A DNA stretch of 64,000 nt from Variovorax sp. TBS-050B (GTDB lineage: Bacteria; Pseudomonadota; Gammaproteobacteria; Burkholderiales; Burkholderiaceae_C). Under the pieces are notes generated by a model. That model did not search any database. It saw nothing but the letters and a program-made list of their open reading frames with translations, and was not told the origin of the DNA. The DNA lies in the NCBI RefSeq assembly GCF_029893635.1, contig NZ_JARXYR010000002.1, positions 905,001 to 969,000 on the forward strand, given 5' to 3'. Made by a program: the position numbers and the translations under genes. How positions within the stretch are numbered: position 1 is the first letter of the stretch; every line of letters begins with the position of its first letter. Positions 7,936-16,686 of the stretch are shown piece after piece.

Positions 7936-8910
7936 TCAGTCCAGCTTGATGCCGGTCTGCTTGATGATCGGCCCCCAGCGGCGCGATTCCGCGCGCGAGA
8001 GCGCCGCGAACTGCTCGGGCGTGCCGGGCATCGCCTCCATGCCGAAGTCCTCGAAGCGCTTCTGCACCTGCGGGTTGCCGAAGGCGCGGTTGAGTTCGCC
8101 GTTGAGCCGGGCCACGACCGCGGGCGGCATGCCGGCCGGGCCGAGCACGCCCTGGAACGCGAACACCTCCGAATTCGACACGCCCACCTCGGCGAGCGTC
8201 GGCACCTCGGGCAGTTGCCTGCTGCGCGCGCCCGAGCCGATGGCCAGCACGCGCACCTTGTTGCCCTTCATGATCGGCAGGCCCGAGGCCAAGTCGAGGA
8301 ACATGCAGGGCACCTGGCCACCCATCACGTCGGCCATGGCCGGCGCGGCGCCACGGTAGGGAATGTGGGTGATGAAGGTGCCGGTGCGCACCTTGAACAT
8401 CTCCATCGCGAGGTGGTGCGGCGAGCCGTTGCCGGGCGAGGCGTAGTTGACCTTGCCCGGGTTGGCCTTCACGTAGGCCAGGAACTCCTTGAAGTTCTTC
8501 GCCGGGAAGTCGGGATGCACCACGAGCGCGAGCGGGAACTTGCCGATGGCGCCGATGTAGCTGAAGTCCTTTTCGGGATTGAACGGCAGCTTGCCGAACA
8601 GGTGTTCGTTGAAGGCCAGCACGGCGTTGTCGGCCGACAGCACGGTGTAGCCGTCGGGCTTGCTCTTGGCGACGAGGTCGGCGCCGATGTTGGTCGAGGC
8701 GCCGGGCCGGTTGTCGACGACGATCTGCTGGCCCAGCGCCTGGCGCATGGCCTCGGCCAGCGAGCGCGCGATCACGTCGGTGCCGCCGCCCGCGGGATAG
8801 GGCACGACCCAGCGGATCAGTTGCGAGGGATAGTCCTGCGCGCGGGCGAAGGGCGCGGCGGCCACGGCGGCGCCCGAGGCGAGCGTGGCGAGAAGGGTGC
8901 GGCGGTCCAT
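7936..8910 (-). CDS. Bug-type tripartite tricarboxylate transporter binding protein
   Basis: Periplasmic substrate-binding protein of the TctC/Bug family (324 residues, normal length), which presents carboxylated small molecules to a TctAB membrane pair. N-terminus MDRRTLLATLASGAAVAAAPFARAQ minus its last residues is a Tat-like signal with paired Arg; family hallmarks are WVVPYPAGGGTDVIAR, VDNRPGA, ADLVAKSKPDGYT and the central PYRGAAPAMADVMGG. The start at 8910 is preferred over a Met three codons earlier because GGAG is nine bases before it but abuts the earlier ATG. No tctAB genes lie nearby. It follows the monooxygenase and DUF2783 genes by 19 bases, so the ligand may be an aromatic acid processed by that enzyme (inference). 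Confidence 0.9.
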   Translation of the reverse strand: MDRRTLLATLASGAAVAAAPFARAQDYPSQLIRWVVPYPAGGGTDVIARSLAEAMRQALGQQIVVDNRPGASTNIGADLVAKSKPDGYTVLSADNAVLAFNEHLFGKLPFNPEKDFSYIGAIGKFPLALVVHPDFPAKNFKEFLAYVKANPGKVNYASPGNGSPHHLAMEMFKVRTGTFITHIPYRGAAPAMADVMGGQVPCMFLDLASGLPIMKGNKVRVLAIGSGARSRQLPEVPTLAEVGVSNSEVFAFQGVLGPAGMPPAVVARLNGELNRAFGNPQVQKRFEDFGMEAMPGTPEQFAALSRAESRRWGPIIKQTGIKLD

Positions 8911-8929
8911 GAAACTCATCTCCAGTGTG

Positions 8930-9148
8930 TTATTCGGTTGCGGACAGCGATGGTACGGGCAGCGCGTCCAGCGCATCGGCGAGCGCGGCGCGGCAGCGCG
9001 CTTCGTCGCCGACCTGCTCGAACAGCAGCAGCGCCAGGCGCGCGAGGAACAGCGACTCGCGCTCGGCGCCGGCCTCGCTGATCGCACGCGCGCATTCGGC
9101 GTAGAGCCGGTCGCGCGCCTCCGGGGGAAGCGAAACGGTGGTCGTCAT
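8930..9148 (-). CDS. DUF2783-like small protein
   Basis: 72-residue soluble, largely helical protein (DRLYAECARAISEAGAE, FLARLALLLFEQVGDE). Size, composition and its place directly after an FAD-dependent monooxygenase fit DUF2783, a family typically encoded next to such hydroxylases in betaproteobacteria; its function is unknown. Start overlaps the stop of the monooxygenase gene (ATGA at 9145-9148), so the two are translationally coupled. Confidence 0.72.
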   Translation of the reverse strand: MTTTVSLPPEARDRLYAECARAISEAGAERESLFLARLALLLFEQVGDEARCRAALADALDALPVPSLSATE

Positions 9149-10872
9149 GCGGCGGTCTCCTCGAAAGCGGTGGTGTTGGCGCTGGCGACGGCGGCGCGCG
9201 CGAGCGCCCGCGGCAGCGCACCGGGCGGCACGCGGCGCCAGCGCGCGGCCACGTGGCCGTCGGGGCGCAGCAGGTAGACCGCGCCATCGCGCGCGCCGAG
9301 CGCCTCGAACACCGCAGGCTCGGCCCGCGCATCGGCTGCGCCGGCGCCGGGGGCTGCGATGGTGCGGACCACGAACGGCACGGCGCCGCGGCGGGCCCGT
9401 GCCAGTTCTTCGTCGGCAGGTGCTGCGGCCTCGCCGCCCGGCTGCAGCACCAGCAGCGTGAATGCGGGGGCGATCCAGTCGCTCAGGTGGCCCTCTGCGA
9501 GCGGCTGCTCGGGCATCGCCTCGCCGGGCAGCGGGCCGGCCGGGAGCGCATCGCCTTCGCTCGACAGCGGCGAATCGGCATAGCGCACCGCCTGCGTCTG
9601 GCGCGGATTGATCAGCTGCGCGATGCCGCGGTGCCGCTGCGACAGCGACAGCGCCGCCTCGCGCAGCAGGTCGAAGCCGCGCGACGGCGGCGACATGAAC
9701 TCGGTGCTGCGCATCGCGTTCTCGGCATTGACGTGGAAGGCCGCGATGCGCTCGTGCGAGTACGCATCGAGCAGCGCCGCGTCGGACAGCCCGCGCGCCA
9801 CGAAGGCAAGCTTCCACGCCAGGTTGTCCGCATCGTCGAAGCCCGAGTTGAGGCCGCGCACGCCGAAGATCGGCATCGCATGCGCCGCGTTGCCCGCGAA
9901 CAGCACGCGGCCGTGCCTGTAGCTGTCGAGCGTCATCGCGCCGGCACGGTAGACCGAGGTCCAGACCGTCTTCCACGGCAGGTGGCCCTCGCCGATGGCG
10001 TCGAGGTGGCGCTGCACGAACGCCGCCACCGCGGCGGGCTGCAACGCCTCTTCGGTGCTCTGCCCGGCGCGCAGCTGGTAGTCGATGCGCCAGATGTCGT
10101 CGGGCTGGCGATGCATCAGCACGGTGGAGCCCGGGTTCCACGGCGGATCGAACCAGGCGCGCCGCTCGGTCGGATGGCTGCTGTGCAGCTCGATGTCGAT
10201 GATCACGTAGCGGCCTTCGTACGCCGTGCCCTCGAGCGCGAGCCCCAGCGCCTTGCGCACGAAGCTCTGGCCGCCGTCGCAGGCGGCGAGCCACTGCGTC
10301 TGCAGCCGGTAGTCGCCCGCGGCGTTGCGCACGTCGAGCGTCACGCCGTCGCCGTCCTGCGCGAGGCCGGTGAGCTCGGTGCCCCAGCGCAGGTCCACCA
10401 GCCCGGGCGACGCCGCGTTGCGGCGCTCGATCTCGTCGAGCAGGTACTGCTCGATGTAGTACTGCTCGAGGTTGATCATCGGCGGCAGCTTCTGCCGCGC
10501 GTCGTGCGGCATCTCGAAGCGGAACACCTCCTCGGTCCTGTAGAAGCTGCGCCCGCCGGTCCATGGCAGGCCCTTGGCCAGGAAGGCCGGCAGCACGCCG
10601 AGCCGCTCCATGATCTCCAGGCTGCGGCGCGAGATGCAGGCCGCGCGGCTGCCGACGCAGACGGTGTCGTCGGCTTCGAGGATCACGCTGCGCACGCCGT
10701 GGTTCGCAAGCCCCAGCGCGAGCGCCATGCCCACCGGGCCGCCGCCGGCGATCACCACCGGATGGCGGCCCGCCTCGAGGCGCCCGGGGCCGAGCGTGGG
10801 CGTCCGCGCCGCATGGCGCGTGTAGCGGAAGGCGCCCACGGCGGGCGGGAGTTCGGTGTGCGGGTTCGTCAT
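9145..10872 (-). CDS. FAD-dependent aromatic-ring monooxygenase (MhpA/PheA-like)
   Basis: Class A flavoprotein hydroxylase of 575 residues, similar in layout to 3-(3-hydroxyphenyl)propionate hydroxylase and phenol 2-monooxygenase. The FAD Rossmann motif VVIAGGGPVGMALALGL lies near residues 39-55, the NAD(P)H/FAD motif around CDGGQSFVRKALG, and the second flavin motif near residue 325 reads LFAGNAAHAMPIFGVRGLN. Most relatives have GDAAH there, so the Asp is replaced by Asn. A C-terminal thioredoxin-like region (about residues 430-575) matches the longer phenol-hydroxylase type. It heads the operon with DUF2783 and a Bug binding protein and is divergent from a LuxR regulator. The natural substrate is unknown; a hydroxylated aromatic acid is the likeliest. 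Confidence 0.88.
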   Translation of the reverse strand: MTNPHTELPPAVGAFRYTRHAARTPTLGPGRLEAGRHPVVIAGGGPVGMALALGLANHGVRSVILEADDTVCVGSRAACISRRSLEIMERLGVLPAFLAKGLPWTGGRSFYRTEEVFRFEMPHDARQKLPPMINLEQYYIEQYLLDEIERRNAASPGLVDLRWGTELTGLAQDGDGVTLDVRNAAGDYRLQTQWLAACDGGQSFVRKALGLALEGTAYEGRYVIIDIELHSSHPTERRAWFDPPWNPGSTVLMHRQPDDIWRIDYQLRAGQSTEEALQPAAVAAFVQRHLDAIGEGHLPWKTVWTSVYRAGAMTLDSYRHGRVLFAGNAAHAMPIFGVRGLNSGFDDADNLAWKLAFVARGLSDAALLDAYSHERIAAFHVNAENAMRSTEFMSPPSRGFDLLREAALSLSQRHRGIAQLINPRQTQAVRYADSPLSSEGDALPAGPLPGEAMPEQPLAEGHLSDWIAPAFTLLVLQPGGEAAAPADEELARARRGAVPFVVRTIAAPGAGAADARAEPAVFEALGARDGAVYLLRPDGHVAARWRRVPPGALPRALARAAVASANTTAFEETAA

Positions 10873-10913
10873 GCAGCGGGATTGTCCCGATGCCTGCCGG
10901 CGGCCGATGTCAT

Positions 10914-10932
10914 AACTTCGTACGACGGAGTT
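10914..10932. promoter_or_regulatory. 19-bp dyad, probable LuxR-regulator operator
   Basis: AACTTCG-N5-CGGAGTT, arms 7 bases with one mismatch, centred between the divergent monooxygenase (start 10872) and LuxR regulator (start 10969) genes. Length and symmetry suit a dimeric HTH regulator; LuxR-family boxes are about 20 bp dyads with CT..AG edges, as seen here. The assignment to the adjacent regulator is inference. Confidence 0.55.
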
Positions 10933-10968
10933 ACCCTAGCCGACGGCCCCGTTGCCGTCCAGTTGTCC

Positions 10969-11754
10969 ATGAAGCGCTGGCGCATCCATCCCGCGGCCGA
11001 CCACGCGATCGCCGCCGCCATCGTCGGCGACGTGCTCGCGGGCATCGGCACGCCGCATCTCGCGGGCAGTTGCCTCTCGGCCATGCAGCGCGTGATGCCC
11101 GTCACCTTCTGCACCGTGTTCGCGGTCGACGTCACCGGCCGCATCGAGGCGGTCTCTGCCGCCAGCAGCTACGGCACCACGGCCGAGCGCACGGCCGAAC
11201 GCTACGTGGCGCAGCGCTTCGACCTGCTCGATGCCAACATGGCATGGCTCGCCACGCGCAAGCTGCCGCGCCGCGCGCAGCTCTGGTGCGGCCACCAGCA
11301 TGCCGACGAGGTGGCCGACCCGGCCTACCGCGCCGCCTGCTACGGCGACGTCGGCATCCGCGAGCGGGCCTCGGTGCTGCTGCTCACGCCGGCGGGCCAG
11401 CGCGTGGCGGTGAGCTTCTACCGCAGCCTCGCGCAGGCCGAGTTCGGCGCGGCGGATTTCGCGGCCATCGCGTGCCACGCCACGCTGCTGGCCGAGGCCA
11501 CGGTGGCGCACGGCCGCAGCATGGTGGCGGCGCGCGAGGCGGTGGCGCCGGTCTTCACCTCGCGCCTGCTGACCCTGAGCCTGCGCGAGCGCGAGGTCAT
11601 CGGCCACCTGATGGCCGGGCGCACCGCCAAGGAAGCGGCGCGCGAACTCGGCGTGGCGCTCACCACCGTGCGCACCCACCAGTACCGCGCCTTCCGGCGG
11701 CTGGGCATCCGCTCGCACAAGGAGCTGCTGCTGCAGGCGACGGCGCCGCAGTGA
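10969..11754 (+). CDS. LuxR family transcriptional regulator
   Basis: 261-residue DNA-binding regulator. The C-terminal GerE-type HTH starts at LTLSLREREVIGHLMAGRT and runs through AKEAARELGVALTTVRTHQ to RLGIRSHKELL. The N-terminal 190 residues show no receiver aspartate and no clear acyl-homoserine-lactone pocket; a GAF/autoinducer-like sensor for a small ligand is possible. Divergent from the monooxygenase operon with a 19-bp dyad between them, so control of aromatic hydroxylation is the simplest reading. The start at 10969 is the first Met with the observed coding pattern; the ribosome site is weak. Confidence 0.85.
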   Translation: MKRWRIHPAADHAIAAAIVGDVLAGIGTPHLAGSCLSAMQRVMPVTFCTVFAVDVTGRIEAVSAASSYGTTAERTAERYVAQRFDLLDANMAWLATRKLPRRAQLWCGHQHADEVADPAYRAACYGDVGIRERASVLLLTPAGQRVAVSFYRSLAQAEFGAADFAAIACHATLLAEATVAHGRSMVAAREAVAPVFTSRLLTLSLREREVIGHLMAGRTAKEAARELGVALTTVRTHQYRAFRRLGIRSHKELLLQATAPQ

Positions 11755-11769
11755 GCGCCCGCCGGGCGA

Positions 11770-12537
11770 TCACTTGGCCGCGTCGAGCCGCTTCTGCATG
11801 CGCGCCGAGCGCTCGGCCGACGGCGGATGCGTGCTCATCAGCGAGCTGCCGCTGCTGCTGCCGCCGCTGAGCTTCGCGAGCTTGTCGAAGGCCGTGACCA
11901 GGCCCTTGCGCTCGAGCTTGCGCTCGGTGAGCAGGTCGAAGGAATAGTTGTCGGCGGCGCTTTCGTTGGCCTGCGAGAACTGGGCATTGATGAACTTCTC
12001 GCCCAGTTCGCCGGCCTGCGACTGCGACAGCTGCGCCGCCACGCCGCCCGCCGCGCTCGCCAGCCCGCGCACCGCCGAGGCAGCGTAGGCGGTCTGCATG
12101 CGCGACTTCGAATGGCCCAGCGCCACATGGCCGATCTCGTGGCCGATCACGCCGCGCAGCTCGTCGTCGTTCATCAGGTCCATCAGGCCGCTGTAGACGC
12201 GGATGCAGCCGTTGGCCATGGCCCAGGCGTTCACGTCCTTCGTCATGTAGACCTTGTAGTTGGCGGTCTTGCCGTTCACGGTGGTCGGCATCTGCTTCAC
12301 CACCTGGGCCAGCCGCGTGGCATAGCGGCTGTTGGCGGGTGCGATCTGGTTCTTCTGGTCCATGGCCGCGCAGGACTGGTCGGACATGGTGGCGATCTCG
12401 CTGTCGGTCAGCGACATCGCCTTGAAGGCGGAGCCGCCGGCCTGGGTGAGCGCGCCGGTGTCGGCGTTCTTGAGGGTCTCGCAGCCGACGAGCGCGGAGG
12501 CCGCGAGCACGGCGGCGGCAACTGGCAGGTAACGCAT
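11770..12537 (-). CDS. M48 family metalloprotease lipoprotein
   Basis: 255-residue periplasmic zinc protease related to LoiP/YggG and the BepA protease domain. Lipobox LVGC at Cys19 implies membrane attachment. The zinc motif HEIGH is at residues 133-137 and the third ligand Glu at about 192 (NESAADNYSFDLL). The C-terminus has STHPPSAERSARM, the usual M48 segment with a conserved His. Family members degrade misfolded outer-membrane proteins. Convergent with the LuxR gene, 15 bases apart; the stop of each is close but no terminator with a U tract is visible. Confidence 0.93.
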   Translation of the reverse strand: MRYLPVAAAVLAASALVGCETLKNADTGALTQAGGSAFKAMSLTDSEIATMSDQSCAAMDQKNQIAPANSRYATRLAQVVKQMPTTVNGKTANYKVYMTKDVNAWAMANGCIRVYSGLMDLMNDDELRGVIGHEIGHVALGHSKSRMQTAYAASAVRGLASAAGGVAAQLSQSQAGELGEKFINAQFSQANESAADNYSFDLLTERKLERKGLVTAFDKLAKLSGGSSSGSSLMSTHPPSAERSARMQKRLDAAK

Positions 12538-12673
12538 GGAAAGTTCCTTTTTCTTCTCGGTGGTGAACGAAGGGGTGCGGGCACCCCGGAAATGCGCGGC
12601 CGGGTGCGCACGGTGTGCGTCCCTGCCGCGTCGAATGCGGATGGGTCGAGGCGGCCGGCCCCTGTCGTCTTCT

Positions 12674-13744
12674 TCAGTCCTCGGCCTCGTCCTCGGCGCT
12701 CGGGCGCACGAGCGACACCGGCGCCTCCTTCGGCCGCCCCGCCGTCGAGACGATCTCCTGGTCGATCGCGCCGAAGACCGAGCGCCCGTCGAGCCCCTTC
12801 ATCTCGATGCGGATGGTGTCGCCGAACTTCATGAACTCGGTCGAGGGGGCGCCGTCCTGGATGGTCTCGATGCAGCGCTTCTCGGCGATGCAGGAATAGC
12901 CCTTGGGCCATTCCATGCGGCCGTTCTTCTCGACGCCCTTGTTGCTCACGGTGCCGCTGCCCACGATGCTGCCGGCGCGCACGTTGCGCGTCTTGGCGAT
13001 GTGGGCGACGAGCTGGCCGAAGTGGAAGGTCATCTCGGGGCCGGCGTCGCACATGCCGACCTTGCGGCCGTTCCAGCTGCTCTGCAGCTGCAGGTGCACG
13101 CGGCCGTCCTGCCAGGCCTCGCCGAGTTCGTCGAGCGTCACGGCCACCGGGCTGAACGCGGTGGCGGGCTTGCTCTGGAAGAAGCCGAAGCCCTTGGCGA
13201 GTTCGGCCGGGATCAGGTTGCGCAGGCTCACGTCATTGGCGAGCATCACGAGCCGGATGCCGTCGAGCGCCTGCTCGGGCGTGGCGCCCATCCTCACGTC
13301 GCCGGTGACCACCGCGATCTCGGCCTCGAAGTCGATGCCCATGGCTTCGCTGGGCACCACCACGTCGTCGGTCGGCCCGAGGAAGTCGTCGCTGCCGCCC
13401 TGGTACATCAGCGGGTCCTGGTAGAAGCTCTCGGGCACTTCGGCATTGCGCGCCTTGCGCACCAGCTCGACGTGGTTCAGGTAGGCCGAGCCGTCGGCCC
13501 ACTGGTAAGCGCGCGGCAGCGGCGCCATGCACATCGAGGGATCGAACGGAAAGGCATGGCGCGCCCGGCCGGTGTTGACGGCGTCATAGAGGTCCTGCAG
13601 CTGCGGGCTCATGAAGCCCCAGTCGTCCAGCACCTGCTGCATCCGGCTCGCGATGCCGGTGGCGTAGTGGGCGAGCGTGAGGTCGCGCGAGACGACGACG
13701 AGCTGGCCGTCGCGCGAGCCGTCCTTCAGGGTGGCGAGTTTCAT
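12674..13744 (-). CDS. Fumarylacetoacetate hydrolase family protein
   Basis: 356-residue FAH-superfamily enzyme (C-C bond hydrolase, decarboxylase or lactonase). The metal-binding region GIDFEAEIAVVTGDV supplies the Glu-x-Glu pair near residues 153-155 and a downstream Asp lies in LANDVSLRNL. The N-terminal part (MKLATLKDGSRDGQLVVVS) and the SFQ-like segment QSKPATAFSPVAVT match the long group often annotated as fumarylacetoacetate hydrolase in Comamonadaceae. No homogentisate genes accompany it, so its substrate is open. Divergent from the DUF3108 gene. Confidence 0.87.
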   Translation of the reverse strand: MKLATLKDGSRDGQLVVVSRDLTLAHYATGIASRMQQVLDDWGFMSPQLQDLYDAVNTGRARHAFPFDPSMCMAPLPRAYQWADGSAYLNHVELVRKARNAEVPESFYQDPLMYQGGSDDFLGPTDDVVVPSEAMGIDFEAEIAVVTGDVRMGATPEQALDGIRLVMLANDVSLRNLIPAELAKGFGFFQSKPATAFSPVAVTLDELGEAWQDGRVHLQLQSSWNGRKVGMCDAGPEMTFHFGQLVAHIAKTRNVRAGSIVGSGTVSNKGVEKNGRMEWPKGYSCIAEKRCIETIQDGAPSTEFMKFGDTIRIEMKGLDGRSVFGAIDQEIVSTAGRPKEAPVSLVRPSAEDEAED

Positions 13745-13886
13745 GGTGACGAATGCGTGAGGAGCAGGGACGCGGCACGAACAACGGCGGCTGCCGGCGC
13801 CGCGCCGCTACTAAACTGGTTAAACGGGCGGCAGTGTACCGAGGTGCTCCCGGTGAACCTCCGCGCTGCCGACCACTCCACACCCG

Positions 13887-15074
13887 ATGCCGACGCTCGC
13901 CGCTCCCGCCTTGCCGATCGCCCTGCCGCCCGCGCGCCCGTCGTGGCGCGCGCTCGCGGGGCTGACGCTGGCGGTGGCGCTCGCGCATGTGCTGCTGCTC
14001 GACCTCGCGCCCACCGCCCTGGGGCCGGAGCCCTCGCCGCTGGCCGGCAAGTTCATCACGCGGACCATCGTGATCGCGCCCCCGGCCGCGCCGCCGCCCG
14101 CCGCGGCCGCACCGGCTGCGGCCAGCCCCGCGCCACCGCCCAAGCCGCGGCGCCCGCGCGAAGCCAGCCCGCCCAGGCCCCGGCCGGCCGTGGCACCGGC
14201 GCCGGCGCCGGCCCCCGCGCTTTCACAGCCGCTGCCCGAAACGGCGGACCCGATCGCGCAGGTTGCTATCGACTCAGGAGCAACAGCACCCGAGCCGGCG
14301 GCGAGCGCGCCCGCATCCCCGGCCCCCACCGCGGCGGCCGCGGGCGGCGGCAACGGTCCGGCGGACGGTGCTGCAGGCGCCGGCAGCACCAACCAGGGCC
14401 AGGTGGTCGGCTCGGAGTCGCTGCGCATCCCCGGCTCGGTGAAGCTGGCCTTCGCGGTCACCGGCCAGCAGGGCGCCTCGCCGATGCAGGGCGTCTTCGG
14501 CGACCTGGTCTGGCTGCAGGACGGCAGCAGCTACGACGCGCGCCTGTCGCTCAAATTCCTGTTCCGCACCATCCGCAGCCAGCACAGCACCGGCCGGATC
14601 GGCCCCACGGGCATCGAGCCGGCGCGTTTCTCGGAAAGCCGCAAGGGCGAGGTGGCCTCGCACTTCCTGCGCGACCAGGGGCAGGTGATGTTCAGCAACA
14701 ACGCGCCGCCCGTGCCGCTGCAGCCCGGCGCCCAGGACCGGCTCAGCGTGGTCATGCAGCTCGGCGGCATGCTGGCCGGCGACCCGGCGCGCTACCCGGC
14801 CGGCAGCCGGATCGCCGTGCAGACCGTGGGCCCGCGCGACGCCGGCGTCTGGGTCTTCAACGTCGAAGGCGAGGAGCAGATGAGCGTGCCGGCCGGCGAC
14901 TACGCGGTGCGCAAGCTCACGCGCAGCCCGCGGCGCGAGTTCGACGACAAGATCGAAATCTGGCTCGCGCCGGCCCTGGGCTACCTGCCGGTGCGGATGA
15001 AACAGACACAGGCCAACGGCGATTTCGCCGACATGCAGTTGCGCGAATCCCTTCCGGCCGGGCAGACGAACTGA
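13887..15074 (+). CDS. DUF3108 domain membrane-anchored protein
   Basis: 395-residue protein with one N-terminal membrane segment (LAGLTLAVALAHVLLLDLAP, about residues 27-46), a roughly 120-residue Pro/Ala-rich spacer, and a C-terminal DUF3108 domain (from about residue 175) with KLAFAVTGQQGASPMQGVF, several beta-rich repeats and QANGDFADMQLRE near the end. The layout recalls TonB-like periplasmic spanning proteins: anchor, rigid spacer, folded domain. Function unknown; DUF3108 proteins are envelope-associated. No transporter genes lie adjacent. Confidence 0.82.
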   Translation: MPTLAAPALPIALPPARPSWRALAGLTLAVALAHVLLLDLAPTALGPEPSPLAGKFITRTIVIAPPAAPPPAAAAPAAASPAPPPKPRRPREASPPRPRPAVAPAPAPAPALSQPLPETADPIAQVAIDSGATAPEPAASAPASPAPTAAAAGGGNGPADGAAGAGSTNQGQVVGSESLRIPGSVKLAFAVTGQQGASPMQGVFGDLVWLQDGSSYDARLSLKFLFRTIRSQHSTGRIGPTGIEPARFSESRKGEVASHFLRDQGQVMFSNNAPPVPLQPGAQDRLSVVMQLGGMLAGDPARYPAGSRIAVQTVGPRDAGVWVFNVEGEEQMSVPAGDYAVRKLTRSPRREFDDKIEIWLAPALGYLPVRMKQTQANGDFADMQLRESLPAGQTN

Positions 15075-15215
15075 CGCCATGGTGAAGGCATCTCAAAAAC
15101 AGGAACCTAGGAATTAATGCGCCAATGCCGCCCGGCGGACAACCTGCCTTGAAACTGGCGCGTTGATTGCTATGTAAGCCCCATGAACGCCATCGACATC
15201 CTCACAGGCCCCGCA

Positions 15216-15494
15216 ATGAACATGCTCTATGACTCGGAGTCTTTCGTCGTCGTGCACGTGCAGCCGAACGAAAGCGACGCACCGGCGCTTCCCGACGGGC
15301 CGGTCCTGGAACGCCACGGCTTCGAGATCGTGGACAAGCGTTCCGGCAAGGAGGTCTACCTCGACGGCTCCTGGGCCGAACTGTTCCAGCAGCAGATCGC
15401 CGCCTGGCAGCTCAACACGCCGACGCAGGAAGAAGTCGAGGACACGCTCGAAGGCTACGCCGAGCTGGCGCACACCCCGGTGCTGGTGCACTGA
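15216..15494 (+). CDS. DUF3567 family protein
   Basis: 92-residue acidic soluble protein. The N-terminus MNMLYDSESFVVVHV and the core GFEIVDKRSGKEVYLDGSWA are the hallmarks of DUF3567, a small family essentially restricted to betaproteobacteria, with no known function. I chose the Met at 15216 because family members begin at this MxMLY motif and an AGG lies seven bases before it; an in-frame Met at 15183 would add 11 residues. Followed by a strong terminator. Confidence 0.82.
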   Translation: MNMLYDSESFVVVHVQPNESDAPALPDGPVLERHGFEIVDKRSGKEVYLDGSWAELFQQQIAAWQLNTPTQEEVEDTLEGYAELAHTPVLVH

Positions 15495-15515
15495 GCCCGT
15501 CCCGCGGCCACGCAG

Positions 15516-15542
15516 AAAAGCGCCCAACGGGGCGCTTTTTTT
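15516..15542 (+). terminator. Rho-independent terminator after DUF3567 gene
   Basis: Stem AAAAGCGCCC / GGGCGCTTTT with a four-base AACG loop and seven T. The A run on the left arm would also give a short U tract for the converging minus-strand transporter transcript, so it may work in both directions. Confidence 0.88.
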
Positions 15543-15563
15543 CATTCAAGCGGGCGCTAGGCG

Positions 15564-16628
15564 CTAGTTCCGCGCGTAGATCCACCGGTACATCGGCCCG
15601 ACCAGCAGCAGCACCGCCACCAGCCGGCAGACCTGGAAGGCGGTGACCACCGGCACGCCGAGCTGCAGCACCTTGGCCGTGATCGACATCTCGGCGATGC
15701 CGCCGGGCGAGGTGCTCAGGATCATCGTGGCCGGATGCAGCCCCGTCGCCCACGCCAGCAGCCACGCGGCCCCGGCGCAGAGCACCAGCATGCCGAGGGT
15801 GCCCAGCGCCACCGAGCCCAGCCAGCGCGGCGCCGTGTGGAGGAACTCGCGGCTGAAGCGGACGCCCAGGCTCACTGCGATCACGAGCTGCGCGGCGTTC
15901 GACATCCACGTCGGCACGGCCGAGAGCGACTGGCCGGCGACGGTGAGCCCCATCGCCACCAGCAGCGCGCCCATGAACCAGGGATTGGTCCGGCCCAGCG
16001 CCCGCATCGCGAGCCCGCCGACACCCGTGGCGAGGGCCAGCAGCGCCAGGCCGCCGGCATTCACCTGGCGCACCGCGCTCGGGTTGATCTCGAGCCCGTG
16101 CAGGCCGCTCCACTGCATCGCGAACGGGATCGTGACCGTCACCACCACCAGCCGCAGGCTGTGCGCGGCCGCCACGAGGTCGGTGCGCGCGCCGCTGGCC
16201 TCCGACAGCAGCGTCATCTCCGACGCGCCGCCGATCGCGCCGGCAAAGTAAGTGGTGGCTCTCATCGAATTCGGCGGCACATGCGGCATCCGCGCGGCAT
16301 GGAGCCCATGCAGCCAGCGCCCGAAGCCCCAGCCGAGCAGCAGCGCCCAGGCGATCGCCAGCGCGATCGCCCACCAGATGCCGGCGACCAGCCCGAGCAC
16401 CTGCGGCGTGAAATAGAGGCCCAGTGCCGTGCCGATGGTCCACTGGCCGGCGTTGCGCAGCGGCGTGAGGCTGGCCGTCGGCGCGCCGGCGATCGAGGCC
16501 AGCGACACCGCGAGCAGCGGGCCGATCATCCAGGGCAGGGGCGTGTGCAGCGCGAGGCAGGCTTCGGCGGCGGCGAATGCAAGCAGCAGCGTGGCCAGCA
16601 CGCGGACCAGGAAACGGAAGGAAGGCAC
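15564..16628 (-). CDS. AbrB family membrane transporter
   Basis: About 354-residue integral membrane protein of the AbrB/AmoA-like family (formerly mislabelled ammonia monooxygenase; unrelated to the AbrB DNA-binding protein). Around ten hydrophobic segments and an internal duplication are visible: TPLPWMIGPLLAVSLASIAGAP and NPWFMGALLVAMGLTVAG are the matching first helices, and FAGAIGGASEMTLL and TSPGGIAEMSITA the matching GG-E-M loops. Substrate unknown. The start is uncertain: no ATG precedes the first helix, and GTG at 16628 is the best candidate, keeping it clear of the divergent ChaN gene at 16687. Confidence 0.85.
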   Translation of the reverse strand: MPSFRFLVRVLATLLLAFAAAEACLALHTPLPWMIGPLLAVSLASIAGAPTASLTPLRNAGQWTIGTALGLYFTPQVLGLVAGIWWAIALAIAWALLLGWGFGRWLHGLHAARMPHVPPNSMRATTYFAGAIGGASEMTLLSEASGARTDLVAAAHSLRLVVVTVTIPFAMQWSGLHGLEINPSAVRQVNAGGLALLALATGVGGLAMRALGRTNPWFMGALLVAMGLTVAGQSLSAVPTWMSNAAQLVIAVSLGVRFSREFLHTAPRWLGSVALGTLGMLVLCAGAAWLLAWATGLHPATMILSTSPGGIAEMSITAKVLQLGVPVVTAFQVCRLVAVLLLVGPMYRWIYARN

Positions 16629-16686
16629 GGGAAAAAGACGGAATTGGATGGCACGGCATGCGCGCGCCGCCGCATAGTATGGCGCG

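Noticed and set aside
11755..11769. CGCCC-GCC-GGGCG hairpin between LuxR and M48 genes
   Set aside because: Short stem, no T run, expected by chance in such GC-rich DNA.
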